Shown piece by piece: positions 9,556 to 17,420 of a stretch of DNA of 64,000 bases; the first letter of the stretch is position 1; each line of letters starts with the position of its first letter. A model generated the notes under the pieces. It did not search any database. It was not told the origin of the DNA and worked only from the letters and a program-made list of their open reading frames with translations. The translations under genes were made by a program, and so were the position numbers. Source of the DNA: Mucilaginibacter yixingensis. Its GTDB lineage: Bacteria; Bacteroidota; Bacteroidia; Sphingobacteriales; Sphingobacteriaceae. Location of the stretch: NCBI RefSeq assembly GCF_041080815.1, contig NZ_CP160205.1, forward strand, positions 3,782,001 to 3,846,000. Direction: 5' to 3'.

Positions 9556-10290
9556 CTAATTTTTCTTCGCGTTAGCAGAATCTTGTTTGGCTTTTCGTTG
9601 TGCGGCCCTTTCTTGCGCCTGCTTTAACATTCGCTGAAAATAGCCTTCCTGATAAGCCTGCTGCTCGCGGTTTAGCGGCACATATTGCTGCAGGTAGGCT
9701 TCCACCTTTTTAGTGGGATGAAAATAAAGCCAGTGCCCTACGGGTATATAATCGTTTTTTACAATTTCAACTGATTTGCAGCCGAAGTGCTTAAGCAAAC
9801 TATCAAGCAACCTGGTTTTAGCAATGGAATTAGCAATACTGATGCACCAGGCGGTATCGCACTTTGCACCAAAACGAGCATAGGCACCGGCAATAAACGC
9901 CAGTCGCTCATCGTCGGTCCTAAAGATACCGCCCTTCAATTTCACATGATAATGAGGTTGGGTATAATCATAATAAGCGTTTATGCGCCGGGCAACAGTA
10001 TCACAAGTGAGCTTAAAGCCGCTGGTATCTCCGTTAGTGCGGGTCAATACGTCAAGCTTAACATCAGCATAGGGGTAAATTTTGGGCAGCATTGCGTTAA
10101 GTGCAAACACAATAGGTTTTTCAACCCGGTAGTAAATATCCAGTTCATCGTCGTTCTGCCGCACCAGGCGGCCCATATAATCTTGCATGGTGCCCAGCAC
10201 AAAAAATTCTTTTACCGGGCGTTGAACGGGTTGGGCTGATAACGCGCCAGACAGCGCCATCAATAAAAACGAGATAAACAGGATGCGCAT
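9556..10290 (-). CDS. Secreted hypothetical protein with Lys/Gln-rich tail
   Basis: A 244-residue protein with a signal peptide (MRILFISFLLMALSGALSAQ). The mature part contains three Cys residues, CDT at about 120 and CDTAWC at about 150, and ends in a charged Ala/Lys/Gln-rich helix likely to be disordered or coiled. No known family is recognised. It is convergent with the XdhC-MocA pair and separated from the next minus-strand gene by a terminator, so it looks monocistronic. Confidence 0.7.
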   Translation of the reverse strand: MRILFISFLLMALSGALSAQPVQRPVKEFFVLGTMQDYMGRLVRQNDDELDIYYRVEKPIVFALNAMLPKIYPYADVKLDVLTRTNGDTSGFKLTCDTVARRINAYYDYTQPHYHVKLKGGIFRTDDERLAFIAGAYARFGAKCDTAWCISIANSIAKTRLLDSLLKHFGCKSVEIVKNDYIPVGHWLYFHPTKKVEAYLQQYVPLNREQQAYQEGYFQRMLKQAQERAAQRKAKQDSANAKKN

Positions 10291-10331
10291 AAAAGGTCTA
10301 GAATGGTTGATGTAACTAAGATACTGCTTTA

Positions 10332-10362
10332 AACAAAAAGAGACGCAAAGTATTGCGTCTCT
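10332..10362 (-). terminator. Terminator hairpin of the GAGACGC repeat family
   Basis: A 10-bp stem AGAGACGCAA/TTGCGTCTCT (10339-10348 and 10353-10362) with a 4-base loop; on the minus strand it is followed by TTTTTGTTT. It ends the transcript of the gene at 10387-11175. The 24-base core is identical to that at 11279-11302. Confidence 0.75.
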
Positions 10363-10386
10363 CCGGTTTTGATATTCCTTTAAACC

Positions 10387-11175
10387 TTATTTGCGTGCAT
10401 GTGCCAGCAACCAGGCAGTTACATCATTAATAGCTTTATCGTTATCATAGTGACCATCGGCAGGCAGGTGGCCGTTGGTATACTCGTTATACAACCATGG
10501 GTCGCCTACGGCAAATACGGTGCCTTTGCCATATTTAGCAGTGGCAATAATCACCACACCTTCGTTTTTAAGCAGCGGCTTGGCATCCCCTGTCAGGGCT
10601 ATGCTGCACACATCTTTCATGTAGATTTTCTTAGCCGTTTTGAACAGTGGGTTACCGTCAACCATCATGGTACCGTGCTCAATATCTTTACTTACTACGT
10701 GGTTGTGCAACTCGTCTGTAAAGTGCATGCCAAATTTGGCAGCCAGCGTGTTAAAGTGCGGCAGTTCAACGTTAGCACTATCGTTAGCCATCATAACCAG
10801 TACACCACCGTTTTTAACGTATTCGGCAATAGCATCGGCATCTTTAGGGGTGATATAGTTAGGGTTCGGGCTTTCTTTTTTGGTATCCGGATCTACAATG
10901 ATGTAAACATCGGTACCTTTCAAATTTGTAGCAGTAGGTGCGGCATCCAGCGAATTGATTTTAGCGCCGGCCTTGGTAAAGGCATCGCCCCAGTTAGAGT
11001 AACCATTCAGGTCTTTCTCCTCCCACATGTAGTGGAAACGCTCTTCTTTACCATCGGCGCCTTTGTGCACTTCGTGGTTAAAAAAGTAGTCGAGCGTTAC
11101 AGTCTGCGCCTGTGCACGCATCAGCGGAGCGCATGCAATGGCCGATACCGTGAGTACTTTAAACAGTTTTTTCAT
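10387..11175 (-). CDS. Secreted DUF4350-like (class I GATase-fold) protein
   Basis: A 262-residue exported protein with a signal peptide ending in AQA near residue 23. The rest resembles the DUF4350/GATase-like fold: DVYIIVDPDT near 89-98, a VKNGGVLVMMAND strand-loop near 120-132 and a late GKGTVFAVGDPWLYNEY motif. Domains of this type are found attached to or beside unsaturated rhamnogalacturonyl hydrolases in Bacteroidota, which fits the neighbouring kduI and SDR genes. A terminator lies between them, so it is not in the same transcript by that evidence. Enzymatic activity is unknown; the catalytic Cys of true amidotransferases is not evident. Confidence 0.65.
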   Translation of the reverse strand: MKKLFKVLTVSAIACAPLMRAQAQTVTLDYFFNHEVHKGADGKEERFHYMWEEKDLNGYSNWGDAFTKAGAKINSLDAAPTATNLKGTDVYIIVDPDTKKESPNPNYITPKDADAIAEYVKNGGVLVMMANDSANVELPHFNTLAAKFGMHFTDELHNHVVSKDIEHGTMMVDGNPLFKTAKKIYMKDVCSIALTGDAKPLLKNEGVVIIATAKYGKGTVFAVGDPWLYNEYTNGHLPADGHYDNDKAINDVTAWLLAHARK

Positions 11176-11270
11176 TTTTCTTTGGTCTATAGTTCAATTT
11201 GATGCTCCTAATATAGTTATTAACCAATGAGATCAATAGGTTTTATATAGAGATGTTACGATGGTATAAA

Positions 11271-11308
11271 AACAAAAAGAGACGCAAAGTATTGCGTCTC
11301 TTTTTGTT
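11271..11308 (-). terminator. Bidirectional terminator, perfect 17-bp stem
   Basis: Arms 11271-11287 and 11292-11308 are perfect complements with a 4-base loop and A/T tracts on both sides, so it could work on either strand. It closes the kduI-SDR transcript on the minus strand. Its core matches the hairpin at 10339-10362. Confidence 0.85.
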
Positions 11309-11354
11309 GTATTATGAAAATCCGAAATCGAAATTCCGAACTCCGAAATCAAGA

Positions 11355-12170
11355 TTAAACTCCGCCGAAGATAGAGAAGCCACCGTCAACGCAAACCATT
11401 GAACCGGTTACAAAGGCAGAGGCATCGCTCAGCAGCCATACCAACGCACCAATCAACTCTTCTGGTTTACCAAAGCGTTTGAACGGTGTTTGACGGATTA
11501 CCGACTGTGCCCTTGGCGAGTAGCTGCCATCGGCCTGCAGGTGCATGTTGCGGTTCTGCTCAGTAAGGAAGAAACCCGGAGCCAGCGCATTCATGCGGAT
11601 AGCATCACCATAACGGTTGGCCAGCTCAACAGCAAACCATTGGTTATAGCAATCAACACCGGCTTTACCCATGTTGTAGCCCAACACTTTGGTAATAGCA
11701 CGCTTAGAGTTCATTGATGAGATGTTAACGATGCTGCCTTTGCCGGTACGGGCAATCAGCTCGCCAAAAACCTGGGTTGGGATGATGGTACCCCAAAGGT
11801 TTACTTCAGACACACGTTTCATACCATCCAGATTCATGCTAAAGATATCCTCATCAGGTTGGATAGCACCTTCAGGCATATTGCCGCCGGCACCATTCAC
11901 CAAACCATCCAGGCGGCCAAACTCGGCCCAAAGTTTTTCTTTGGCAGCCAGCAGTTCTTCTTTGTTCAGCACGTCGGCCACCAGTGCAATGGCCCGACCG
12001 CCATTTTTGTTGATCTCGGCAGCACGTTCTTCGGCAATCTCTTTGTTACGACCCAGGATACCTACGGCACCACCGGCAGCAACAATACCATCAATAAATG
12101 ATTTGCCCAGGATACCGGTACCACCGGTAACCACGATTACCTTGCCTTCTAACGAAAAATTATTTTCCAC
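11355..12170 (-). CDS. SDR oxidoreductase, D-mannonate oxidoreductase (UxuB/YjmF) type
   Basis: A 271-residue NAD(P)-dependent short-chain dehydrogenase. The Rossmann motif TGGTGILG is at residues 16-23, NGAGG follows strand 4, and the catalytic set is Ser with Tyr174-type YNMGKAG. The C-terminal QTPFKRFGKPEELIG and the final VDGGFSIFGGV match the SDR-type D-mannonate oxidoreductases (YjmF-like, about 270-280 residues) better than the shorter KduD (about 250). It lies 28 bp after kduI, so in a KduI pathway it could also reduce 2,5-diketo-3-deoxygluconate. Which substrate it uses (fructuronate/mannonate or the KduI product) is open. Confidence 0.8.
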   Translation of the reverse strand: MENNFSLEGKVIVVTGGTGILGKSFIDGIVAAGGAVGILGRNKEIAEERAAEINKNGGRAIALVADVLNKEELLAAKEKLWAEFGRLDGLVNGAGGNMPEGAIQPDEDIFSMNLDGMKRVSEVNLWGTIIPTQVFGELIARTGKGSIVNISSMNSKRAITKVLGYNMGKAGVDCYNQWFAVELANRYGDAIRMNALAPGFFLTEQNRNMHLQADGSYSPRAQSVIRQTPFKRFGKPEELIGALVWLLSDASAFVTGSMVCVDGGFSIFGGV

Positions 12171-12198
12171 TTCTTACTATCGTTTTAGGGTTGATGAA

Positions 12199-13029
12199 TT
12201 AACGCAGGTCTGGAATAGCAATCGGATCCATATCGGTATAATCCTGGTTCTCGCCAGCCATACCCCAGATAAATTTATAAGCAGAAGTAGCGCTGCCTGA
12301 GTGGATGCTCCATGGTGGCGATACAACGGCCTCGTGGTTGTTCATCATAATGTGACGGGTTTCTTGTCCTTCGCCCATGTAATGTACCAGTTTATTGTTC
12401 TCTGGCAGGTCGAAGTAGAAGTAAGCCTCCATACGACGGTCATGCACGTGAGCCGGCATGGTGTTCCATACGCTGCCTGGTTCCAAAATGGTTAAGCCCA
12501 TTACCAGCTGGCAGCTGCGGATACCATCTAGAAAGATGTATTTGTTAATGGTACGTTTGTTAGCGGTTTCTGCTGCACCGGCGTTTACTTTGGTAGCTTC
12601 TTCGTTGGTCATCAGCACGGTTGGGTAAGTCATGTGTGCTGGCGCCGACAGGATGAAGAACACCGCAGGCGATGCCGCGCTAACGCTGGCAAATTTTACC
12701 TCTTTGGTGCCTTTACCAATGTACAGACAGTCCATTTTGTTAACGTTAAAAGTTTCGCCATCGGCAGTAACAGTACCATTGCCACCAACGTTGATGATAC
12801 CAATTTCACGACGCTCTAAAAAGTAATCGGCACGCAGGTTTGGATAGTTACCCAGATCAAGCGGGGTATCCAGCGGGGTGGCGCCGCCAACAATCATACG
12901 GTCATAATGAGTATAAACCAGGTTAATTTTACCGGGCTCAACAATGCCATCCAGCAAAAAGCGCTCGCGTATTTGCGCTGTCTGGTAGGCTTTAAAATCT
13001 TCTGGATGTACGCTGTGTATTACTTTCAA
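12199..13029 (-). CDS. kduI: 5-dehydro-4-deoxy-D-glucuronate isomerase
   Basis: A 276-residue cytosolic cupin-fold isomerase that converts 4-deoxy-L-threo-5-hexosulose uronate, released from unsaturated uronic acids of pectin or glycosaminoglycans, to 2,5-diketo-3-deoxygluconate. The zinc ligands of the family are all present: His194, His196, Glu201 and His243. Length equals the E. coli enzyme. It is the first gene of a minus-strand pair with the SDR gene and would feed the 2-keto-3-deoxygluconate route. Confidence 0.95.
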   Translation of the reverse strand: MKVIHSVHPEDFKAYQTAQIRERFLLDGIVEPGKINLVYTHYDRMIVGGATPLDTPLDLGNYPNLRADYFLERREIGIINVGGNGTVTADGETFNVNKMDCLYIGKGTKEVKFASVSAASPAVFFILSAPAHMTYPTVLMTNEEATKVNAGAAETANKRTINKYIFLDGIRSCQLVMGLTILEPGSVWNTMPAHVHDRRMEAYFYFDLPENNKLVHYMGEGQETRHIMMNNHEAVVSPPWSIHSGSATSAYKFIWGMAGENQDYTDMDPIAIPDLR

Positions 13030-13252
13030 AATGTAAAATATTAGGTGAACAGAATAGACGTATCTTAATAAAGTGCAAGTCTACAACCTTATGCATTAAA
13101 ATCAAAGCAAACAACTTAGTGTATTTTTACAATTGTTAAAAACTCACCCTAAGACCTCTTTAATAAATCCATCCCCGGGAAGGGGTACGTGTGCCTGTGA
13201 AGTGGTCAAGGGGGGTAAGCGAATATATACTGCCAAAACCCCGCCCCGCCCC

Positions 13253-13461
13253 CTCTCAAGAGTAATAGCCCATAAAGAGGCAGCGAGCATCTAAAGACGC
13301 GAAGGCCAGTGCGATTCCCTCCCTTGGGAGGGTGTAGGGAGGGGTTTATGCGATTGCATACGATATAAACCCCTCCCCGCCACTTCACAAAGCCACCGCG
13401 CCCCTCCCCAAGGAGGGATTTATTATACTCCGGCCAATTGATGGGCTATTACTCTCCCAAG
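13253..13461 (-). mobile_element. MITE-like element copy 1 with 8-bp target duplications
   Basis: The element itself is 13261-13453 (193 bp). It begins with AGTAATAGCCCAT and ends with the exact inverse ATGGGCTATTACT, giving 13-bp perfect terminal inverted repeats. It is bracketed by CTCTCAAG (13253-13260) and CTCCCAAG (13454-13461), an 8-bp direct repeat with one mismatch. Copy 2 at 23160-23352 is in opposite orientation, has the same length and differs at only about 6 positions by my hand count. No transposase is encoded; an ORF inside (13206-13388, minus) is a by-product. The rest of the 555-bp gap 13030-13584 holds GC-rich palindrome fragments and a hairpin, no gene. Confidence 0.8.
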
Positions 13462-13520
13462 GCAGAGAATCACACAATCCATACGCTTAAAGGAGAATTT
13501 TTTAACAAAAAATCATAAAA

Positions 13521-13546
13521 AAAGAGACGCCGTGCATGGCGTCTCT
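13521..13546. repeat. GAGACGC-family hairpin
   Basis: Stem AGAGACGCC (13523-13531) and GGCGTCTCT (13538-13546), preceded by an A-run that would act as a T-tract on the minus strand. It sits just after the end of the small minus-strand frame at 13585 and could be its terminator. Same hairpin family as at 10339, 11279 and 49703-49795. Confidence 0.6.
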
Positions 13547-13547
13547 A

Positions 13548-13587
13548 CAAATCCTATAAATCTTAAAAATCCTTAAATCCTGGTTCA
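13548..13587. repeat. Repeat family G (aaatcctaaaaatccttaaatcctggttca)
   Basis: A 40-base stretch built of AAATCC-like units ending in TCCTGGTTCA. Close copies lie at 38372-38411 and, inverted, at 38275-38314. Its end overlaps the last codon of the small gene at 13585. Confidence 0.55.
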
Positions 13588-13767
13588 CTCCATATAATGA
13601 TCTGCGCTGTCTGATATTTTTTCCAGAAAGCCATTGATGTTTACGGCATAATGAGCATCGCTGGTATCATGGTCATTGATATAAAGCACATGCTTCTTTT
13701 TTCTTCTTGATGCCAGCGGCATCAGGATAAGGCAAAGTATCAAAGTGGTATGCAGCAGGATAATCAT
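13585..13767 (-). CDS. Small putative membrane protein
   Basis: A 60-residue frame from the ATG at 13767: one hydrophobic segment at the N-terminus (MIILLHTTLILCLILMPLA), a basic SRRKKK stop-transfer and an acidic polar tail. An ATG further upstream (13848) would add 27 residues with no clear signal. No family is recognised. The topology rule (basic side inside) is satisfied, but the frame is short and its last codons run into a dispersed repeat, so it may not be a gene. Confidence 0.35.
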   Translation of the reverse strand: MIILLHTTLILCLILMPLASRRKKKHVLYINDHDTSDAHYAVNINGFLEKISDSADHYME

Positions 13768-13932
13768 GGCAATGGTTGTTTGTTTTAGTAATACGCACAA
13801 CACCCCCTTGCTATGCGCACCATTTAACAGACACCAAAATGATGCCATAAGTTTTCATTTATTTAAAAAAGTTTTCCAGGCAGCCTATTTCGCAATTAAT
13901 TGAGGATGAGCGCATCTGACAAGGATAGCGAT

Positions 13933-13950
13933 TACCCCAATTTTGGGGTA
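13933..13950. promoter_or_regulatory. 18-bp palindrome TACCCCAA-TT-TTGGGGTA
   Basis: Perfect inverted repeat with 8-base arms and a TT centre, in a 347-bp gene-free stretch upstream of the small minus-strand frame. Unlike the terminators it has no adjacent T-run, so a protein binding site is the simplest reading. The regulator is unknown. Another hairpin without a clear gene (ATTGCACTTCT paired with AGAGGTGCAAT, 13986-14016) lies 36 bp further on. Confidence 0.4.
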
Positions 13951-14029
13951 TAAATATTATCGTTATGAAAACCGCCGGGGTAATTATTGCACTTCTGCTT
14001 TAAGCTAGAGGTGCAATTTTATCAAAATA

Positions 14030-14058
14030 AAAAAGCCCCCAGGACGGAGGCTTTTTTC
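14030..14058 (-). terminator. Rho-independent terminator after the peroxiredoxin gene
   Basis: AAAAGCC..CC (14031-14040) pairs with GG.GGCTTTT (14046-14055); A/T runs on both sides make it usable on either strand. It lies 57 bp downstream of the peroxiredoxin stop on the minus strand. Confidence 0.75.
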
Positions 14059-14114
14059 ACTAAACAAACAAAGTATAAATTAACATGATGAAGCGATTGA
14101 GGAGCGCTCATCCC

Positions 14115-14750
14115 CTATTTATTGGGCTGTGGAGTAAGGCGCAAATAAGGCTTCACCTGAGTAAAACCTTTTGGAAATTTGGCCGGGATGTCTTCTGTTT
14201 TAATAGAAGGCAGCACTACTACGTCTTCGCCGTCTTTCCAATCGGCTGGCGTAGCAACGCTATGATAAGAGGTTAATTGCAGTGAATCAATCACGCGCAA
14301 AATCTCCTGGAAATTGCGTCCTGTAGACGCAGGGTATGTAATAATTAAACGAATCTTTTTATCAGGATCGATAACGAACAGTGAACGTACGGTAGCGGTC
14401 AAAGATGCGTTCGGGTGAATCATGTCATAAGACTCAGCAATCTCGCGGTTTTCGTCGGCAATGATCGGGAACGTTACTTCTACGTTCTGGGTCTCGTTGA
14501 TATCATTGATCCAGCCGGCATGAGATTCTACCGAGTCAACGCTCAGGGCAATTACCTTTACGTTACGTTTAGCAAACTCATCTTTTAACGATGCTGTTCT
14601 GCCCAGCTCGGTAGTACACACAGGCGTGTAATCTGCCGGGTGAGAGAAAAGCACACCCCAGCTATCACCAAGGTACTCGTAAAAGTCTATCTCGCCTTCT
14701 GATGTTTTGGCTTTAAAGTTTGGTGCGGCATCGCCTAATCTTAAGCTCAT
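14115..14750 (-). CDS. 1-Cys peroxiredoxin (Prx6 family)
   Basis: A 211-residue thiol peroxidase that reduces H2O2 and organic peroxides. The peroxidatic Cys45 lies in the PVCTTE motif, with His37 and Thr42 in the usual positions; no second Cys exists anywhere, so it is a true 1-Cys enzyme that needs an external thiol. The long C-terminal extension (SYHSVATPADWKDGEDVVVLPS) is typical of the Prx6 group. The frame is open 28 codons further upstream, but MSLRLGD at 14750 is the family start and fits its usual length. Bacillithiol genes elsewhere in the window suggest a possible reductant, which is inference. Confidence 0.93.
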   Translation of the reverse strand: MSLRLGDAAPNFKAKTSEGEIDFYEYLGDSWGVLFSHPADYTPVCTTELGRTASLKDEFAKRNVKVIALSVDSVESHAGWINDINETQNVEVTFPIIADENREIAESYDMIHPNASLTATVRSLFVIDPDKKIRLIITYPASTGRNFQEILRVIDSLQLTSYHSVATPADWKDGEDVVVLPSIKTEDIPAKFPKGFTQVKPYLRLTPQPNK

Positions 14751-15045
14751 GTGTTTGGGTTTAAATTTTAAATTTATTGCCGAAAGATACCGTTTCAAAA
14801 TATTCTTTTCAGCTCTAAATAAAAAAAATTGCACAGCAAATATAAAGGGTTGTTTTGACTTTTCAAATAATATCTATAGAAATAGTAGGTTTTGGAGCCT
14901 AAATAATTGGTATTATATGATGTAAAACATACTGCCATCCCAACCACCGGAAGGAATCTTTCTGACGCTAAATAGTGGGACGCAAAAATGGAAACACCCT
15001 CCCTATTGCCCTGCATGCCAGCATAATTGGAGTTTAATAAAAACA

Positions 15046-15080
15046 AAAAAGCGCCATTGCAATAAACAATGGCGCTTTTT
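15046..15080 (-). terminator. Rho-independent terminator of the ankyrin gene
   Basis: Perfect 14-bp stem AAAAAGCGCCATTG (15046-15059) and CAATGGCGCTTTTT (15067-15080), loop AATAAA-type, A/T tracts at both ends. The remainder of the 355-bp stretch 14751-15105 shows no gene. Confidence 0.85.
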
Positions 15081-15105
15081 CTAAAGTAAGATGACTGTTT
15101 GCAGA

Positions 15106-15657
15106 TTAGCGACCGGCAGTTACGTTAGCAGGAGCACCGCCGCCCAGCAAGGCAACAATTTCATCCTCGTGCAACTCACGGGCATAATCAATGGCCAGCT
15201 TGTGGTTGGCATCCTGATGCTTTTTGTCGGCGCCGTAGGCCAGCAGCATTTTTACAGCTTCGGCATCATTAGCGTTAACAGCGGTGGTTAATGCGGTGTA
15301 CCCTTGTTTGTTGATTTTGTTCAACTCCGGGTAATGGTTAAGCAGCATGGCCACCTGGTCATCATGTTTACCGGCACAGGCAGTAATCAGCGCGGTGTTG
15401 CCGTCGCCATCCTGTGCGTTAATGTTAATTTGATTGCTTTGCAAAATCAGTTTTACAGCACGGTCATTACCATGACTAACAGCAAAGATTAACGGTGAGG
15501 CGCCGTTGTTGTCTTTTGATGCCGGATCTACACCTTTGGTAAGCAGGTACTTTACCGCAGGGATGTCATTATCCTGCACAGCTGTAAAAATGTTCTGAGC
15601 AAAAAGTTTGTGTGATAAGAGAAGGATGGGGCTGATTAGTAATAAGCTCTTTTTCAT
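15106..15657 (-). CDS. Exported ankyrin-repeat protein
   Basis: A 183-residue protein with a signal peptide (MKKSLLLISPILLLSHKLFAQ) followed by four to five ankyrin repeats: units with TPL/SPL-type starts at residues about 25, 53, 87, 121 (GASPLIFAV, GNTALITAC, GYTALTTAV) each with the two-helix pattern. It is probably periplasmic and acts as a binding scaffold. A similar small ankyrin protein is often found beside catalase in other bacteria; here the nearest redox gene is the peroxiredoxin 355 bp away. Ligand unknown. Confidence 0.85.
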   Translation of the reverse strand: MKKSLLLISPILLLSHKLFAQNIFTAVQDNDIPAVKYLLTKGVDPASKDNNGASPLIFAVSHGNDRAVKLILQSNQININAQDGDGNTALITACAGKHDDQVAMLLNHYPELNKINKQGYTALTTAVNANDAEAVKMLLAYGADKKHQDANHKLAIDYARELHEDEIVALLGGGAPANVTAGR

Positions 15658-16279
15658 CTAAAAAATTAAAAGTTTTAGTTATACAAATTATTAACGGCCA
15701 ACGCCTTGTCTGCCACAAAGAACGCAAAAACCAGCCCCAAAAGATTTGCGCAATTGCCAAGCAGATATGATCAGGCAAATTTTCTGTGGCACAACATTTT
15801 CTTAATACTAAAATATCCGCCCATTTCTCTCCCGTTCAAAAAACGCAGATTTCAGCCATTTTCCCTATAAAACTTTTAATGATTTTTTAAATAAAGGTTA
15901 CGGTTAAATTTTCCTGTAACGAAAATAAAGCCACCAGTCATGACATTTACATGACACAAATGAATAAAAACTCGTTATCGATTTAGAGCCACAAGGAATA
16001 TTTTACCTGATTATGAAGCACTTATGAGAAAAAATCACGGGGTTATTTATCCCCGTTTGTCTACAAACGGGCATGAACTCCATTAACTCAGAAACACCCC
16101 TATTGATCAAATGACGCAACAAATACCGTTAAAACACGGTTGTTCACCGCTCTATATTGCCGTTACTTTGAACTGTTTACTTAATAGTTTTCCATCAATA
16201 GTTTAGTGTGCATATGCAGGATACCCGCGAGGGGCTTCCTGCATTGCTTTTTTAGGGGCCTCTCTAAACGTTAATGATA
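15658..16279. other. 622-bp gene-free region with candidate ncRNA/leader structure
   Basis: No convincing frame on either strand. On the plus strand two hairpins share bases: ACGGGG (16037-16042) with CCCCGT (16051-16056), and CCCGTTTG (16052-16059) with CAAACGGG (16064-16071), so only one can form at a time. About 150 bases later a strong plus-strand terminator occurs although no plus-strand gene precedes it. This is what a small non-coding RNA would look like; 6S RNA or an unknown sRNA are possibilities that need a covariance search. The left end should also hold the promoter of the ankyrin gene. Confidence 0.4.
16214..16253 (+). terminator. Orphan Rho-independent terminator
   Basis: ATGCAGGA (16214-16221) pairs with TCCTGCAT (16237-16244); the inner CCC-GCGA-GGG has a GNRA-type tetraloop, and a run TTTTTT follows after TGC. 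It points along the plus strand, where no coding gene lies upstream for more than 5 kb, while both neighbours are on the minus strand. Confidence 0.7.
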
Positions 16280-16702
16280 TTACTCTCCCCAGGCCGTCAC
16301 TACCAAATGCCGGTTGCCCCCATAATTACGGTGCTCGCACAGGTAAATGCCCTGCCAGGTGCCCAGCGCCAATCGGCCATTACGGATGGGGATACTTACC
16401 GAACTACCCAGCATGGCTGCTTTAAGGTGAGCGGGCATATCATCAGAACCTTCATCATCATGACGATAGTCGGGATCATTCTCCGGCGCTATCTTGTTGA
16501 AATACATTTCAAAATCCATCCGCACGGTAGGGTCGGCGTTCTCGTTAATACTCAACGAGGCCGATGTATGCTGAATAAATACCTGGCACATGCCTACCTT
16601 CAGCTCGTTAATTTGCGGCAGCGCGTGCTCTACCTCCTGCGTAATAATATGAAAACCCCGGCGGCGCTCGCGCAGGGTGACGGATTGCTGATATATCTTC
16701 AT
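16280..16702 (-). CDS. yjbQ: YjbQ/UPF0047 family protein
   Basis: A 140-residue protein matching the YjbQ family end to end. Seen: the N-terminal strand ending in RGFHIITQEV, the QVFIQHTSASLSINENADPTV motif with conserved His and the C-terminal GTWQGIYLCEHR followed by a short strand. E. coli YjbQ has weak thiamine-phosphate synthase activity, but the real role is unsettled. It lies 12 bp after alkB on the same strand, so both are probably one transcript. Confidence 0.92.
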   Translation of the reverse strand: MKIYQQSVTLRERRRGFHIITQEVEHALPQINELKVGMCQVFIQHTSASLSINENADPTVRMDFEMYFNKIAPENDPDYRHDDEGSDDMPAHLKAAMLGSSVSIPIRNGRLALGTWQGIYLCEHRNYGGNRHLVVTAWGE

Positions 16703-16714
16703 CGTGTTTTTGTT

Positions 16715-17326
16715 TTACTTAATCACCCTGAAGGTAAGGTTTATCCTTGCGCCCATAGGTGTGGTTGATTTGGGAATGCGGTGCTCCCACTCGTGCTGCA
16801 GGCTGCCTTTCATCAATAGCAGCGAGCCGTTTTCTAGTTTGATGGCATATTTCTGCTGATGATCTGCCTTGTTCCTAATATCAAACCGCCGCACCTGGCC
16901 AAAGCTTACTGACGCAATATGTGGCTGCGGGCCCAGTTCCTGCTCGTCATCAGCATGCCAGGCTACCGAGTCGTTACCATCCCGGTAATAGTTGAGCAGC
17001 ACACTATTATATACTACGCCGGCCAGCGGCTCAAGCCGTTTTTTGATGGCGATCAAATCGTCAGTCCAGGGATAGGGATTGAATCGATTACCGGTATAAG
17101 CATAACTTTTACCGGTATCGCCAAACCAGGCGGTTAAACGCGGCGTAAGCATGGGTTTACCATACATCATAATAGGCGTTTGTTCCCAGGGGATGGTATC
17201 TATAAATCTTTGCAGATACAAAGCACTCTCCTGCCCGCTAAAAACCGCCGGGATGTATTCCAGTAGTTCTTTGGGTAAACCAGCACTCTGCCCGGCATCT
17301 GTAAAAAAGCTCAGTTGGTTTGCCAT
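16715..17326 (-). CDS. alkB: AlkB-like 2-oxoglutarate/Fe(II) dioxygenase
   Basis: A 203-residue enzyme that oxidatively removes alkyl groups from nucleic acid bases. Iron ligands are His124 and Asp126 (WHADDE) and His182 in HEWEHRI; Arg195 in RINLTFR would bind 2-oxoglutarate. The NxxLLNYYRDGNDSVAWHAD context is closer to the ABH2/ABH3-like group than to E. coli AlkB. It is divergent from the MarR-GNAT gene with a 94-bp intergenic region that holds a palindromic operator-like site, so the two may be co-regulated. Confidence 0.9.
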   Translation of the reverse strand: MANQLSFFTDAGQSAGLPKELLEYIPAVFSGQESALYLQRFIDTIPWEQTPIMMYGKPMLTPRLTAWFGDTGKSYAYTGNRFNPYPWTDDLIAIKKRLEPLAGVVYNSVLLNYYRDGNDSVAWHADDEQELGPQPHIASVSFGQVRRFDIRNKADHQQKYAIKLENGSLLLMKGSLQHEWEHRIPKSTTPMGARINLTFRVIK

Positions 17327-17389
17327 ATTTTATATACAAAGTAAATCTTTAGCAGATTGTATTTGCATCAGAATAAAATAATTTCTACA

Positions 17390-17411
17390 ATTGCGTAATC
17401 AATTACGTAAT
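17390..17411. promoter_or_regulatory. Operator-like double palindrome upstream of the MarR-type gene
   Basis: Two 10-base half sites, ATTGCGTAAT and ATTACGTAAT, are separated by CA; the second is itself a perfect palindrome and the whole 22 bp is a near-perfect one. It ends 9 bp before the ATG of a MarR-domain gene, the normal place for an autoregulatory operator of this family. Confidence 0.55.
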
Positions 17412-17420
17412 TTATTTAAC

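Noticed and set aside
10399-11202. A 267-codon plus-strand ORF
   Set aside because: Antisense to the DUF4350-like gene that has a clear signal peptide and terminator on the minus strand.
13206-13388. A 60-codon ORF on the minus strand whose peptide is nearly identical to one at 23225-23437
   Set aside because: Both lie inside the two copies of the same 193-bp non-coding element; the identity comes from the DNA repeat. No start signals and an odd composition (NPSLHPPKGG) typical of translated GC-rich palindromes.
15658-16279. tRNA genes in the longer gaps
   Set aside because: No GTTCRA T-loop with matching acceptor stem was found here or in the other intergenic stretches.
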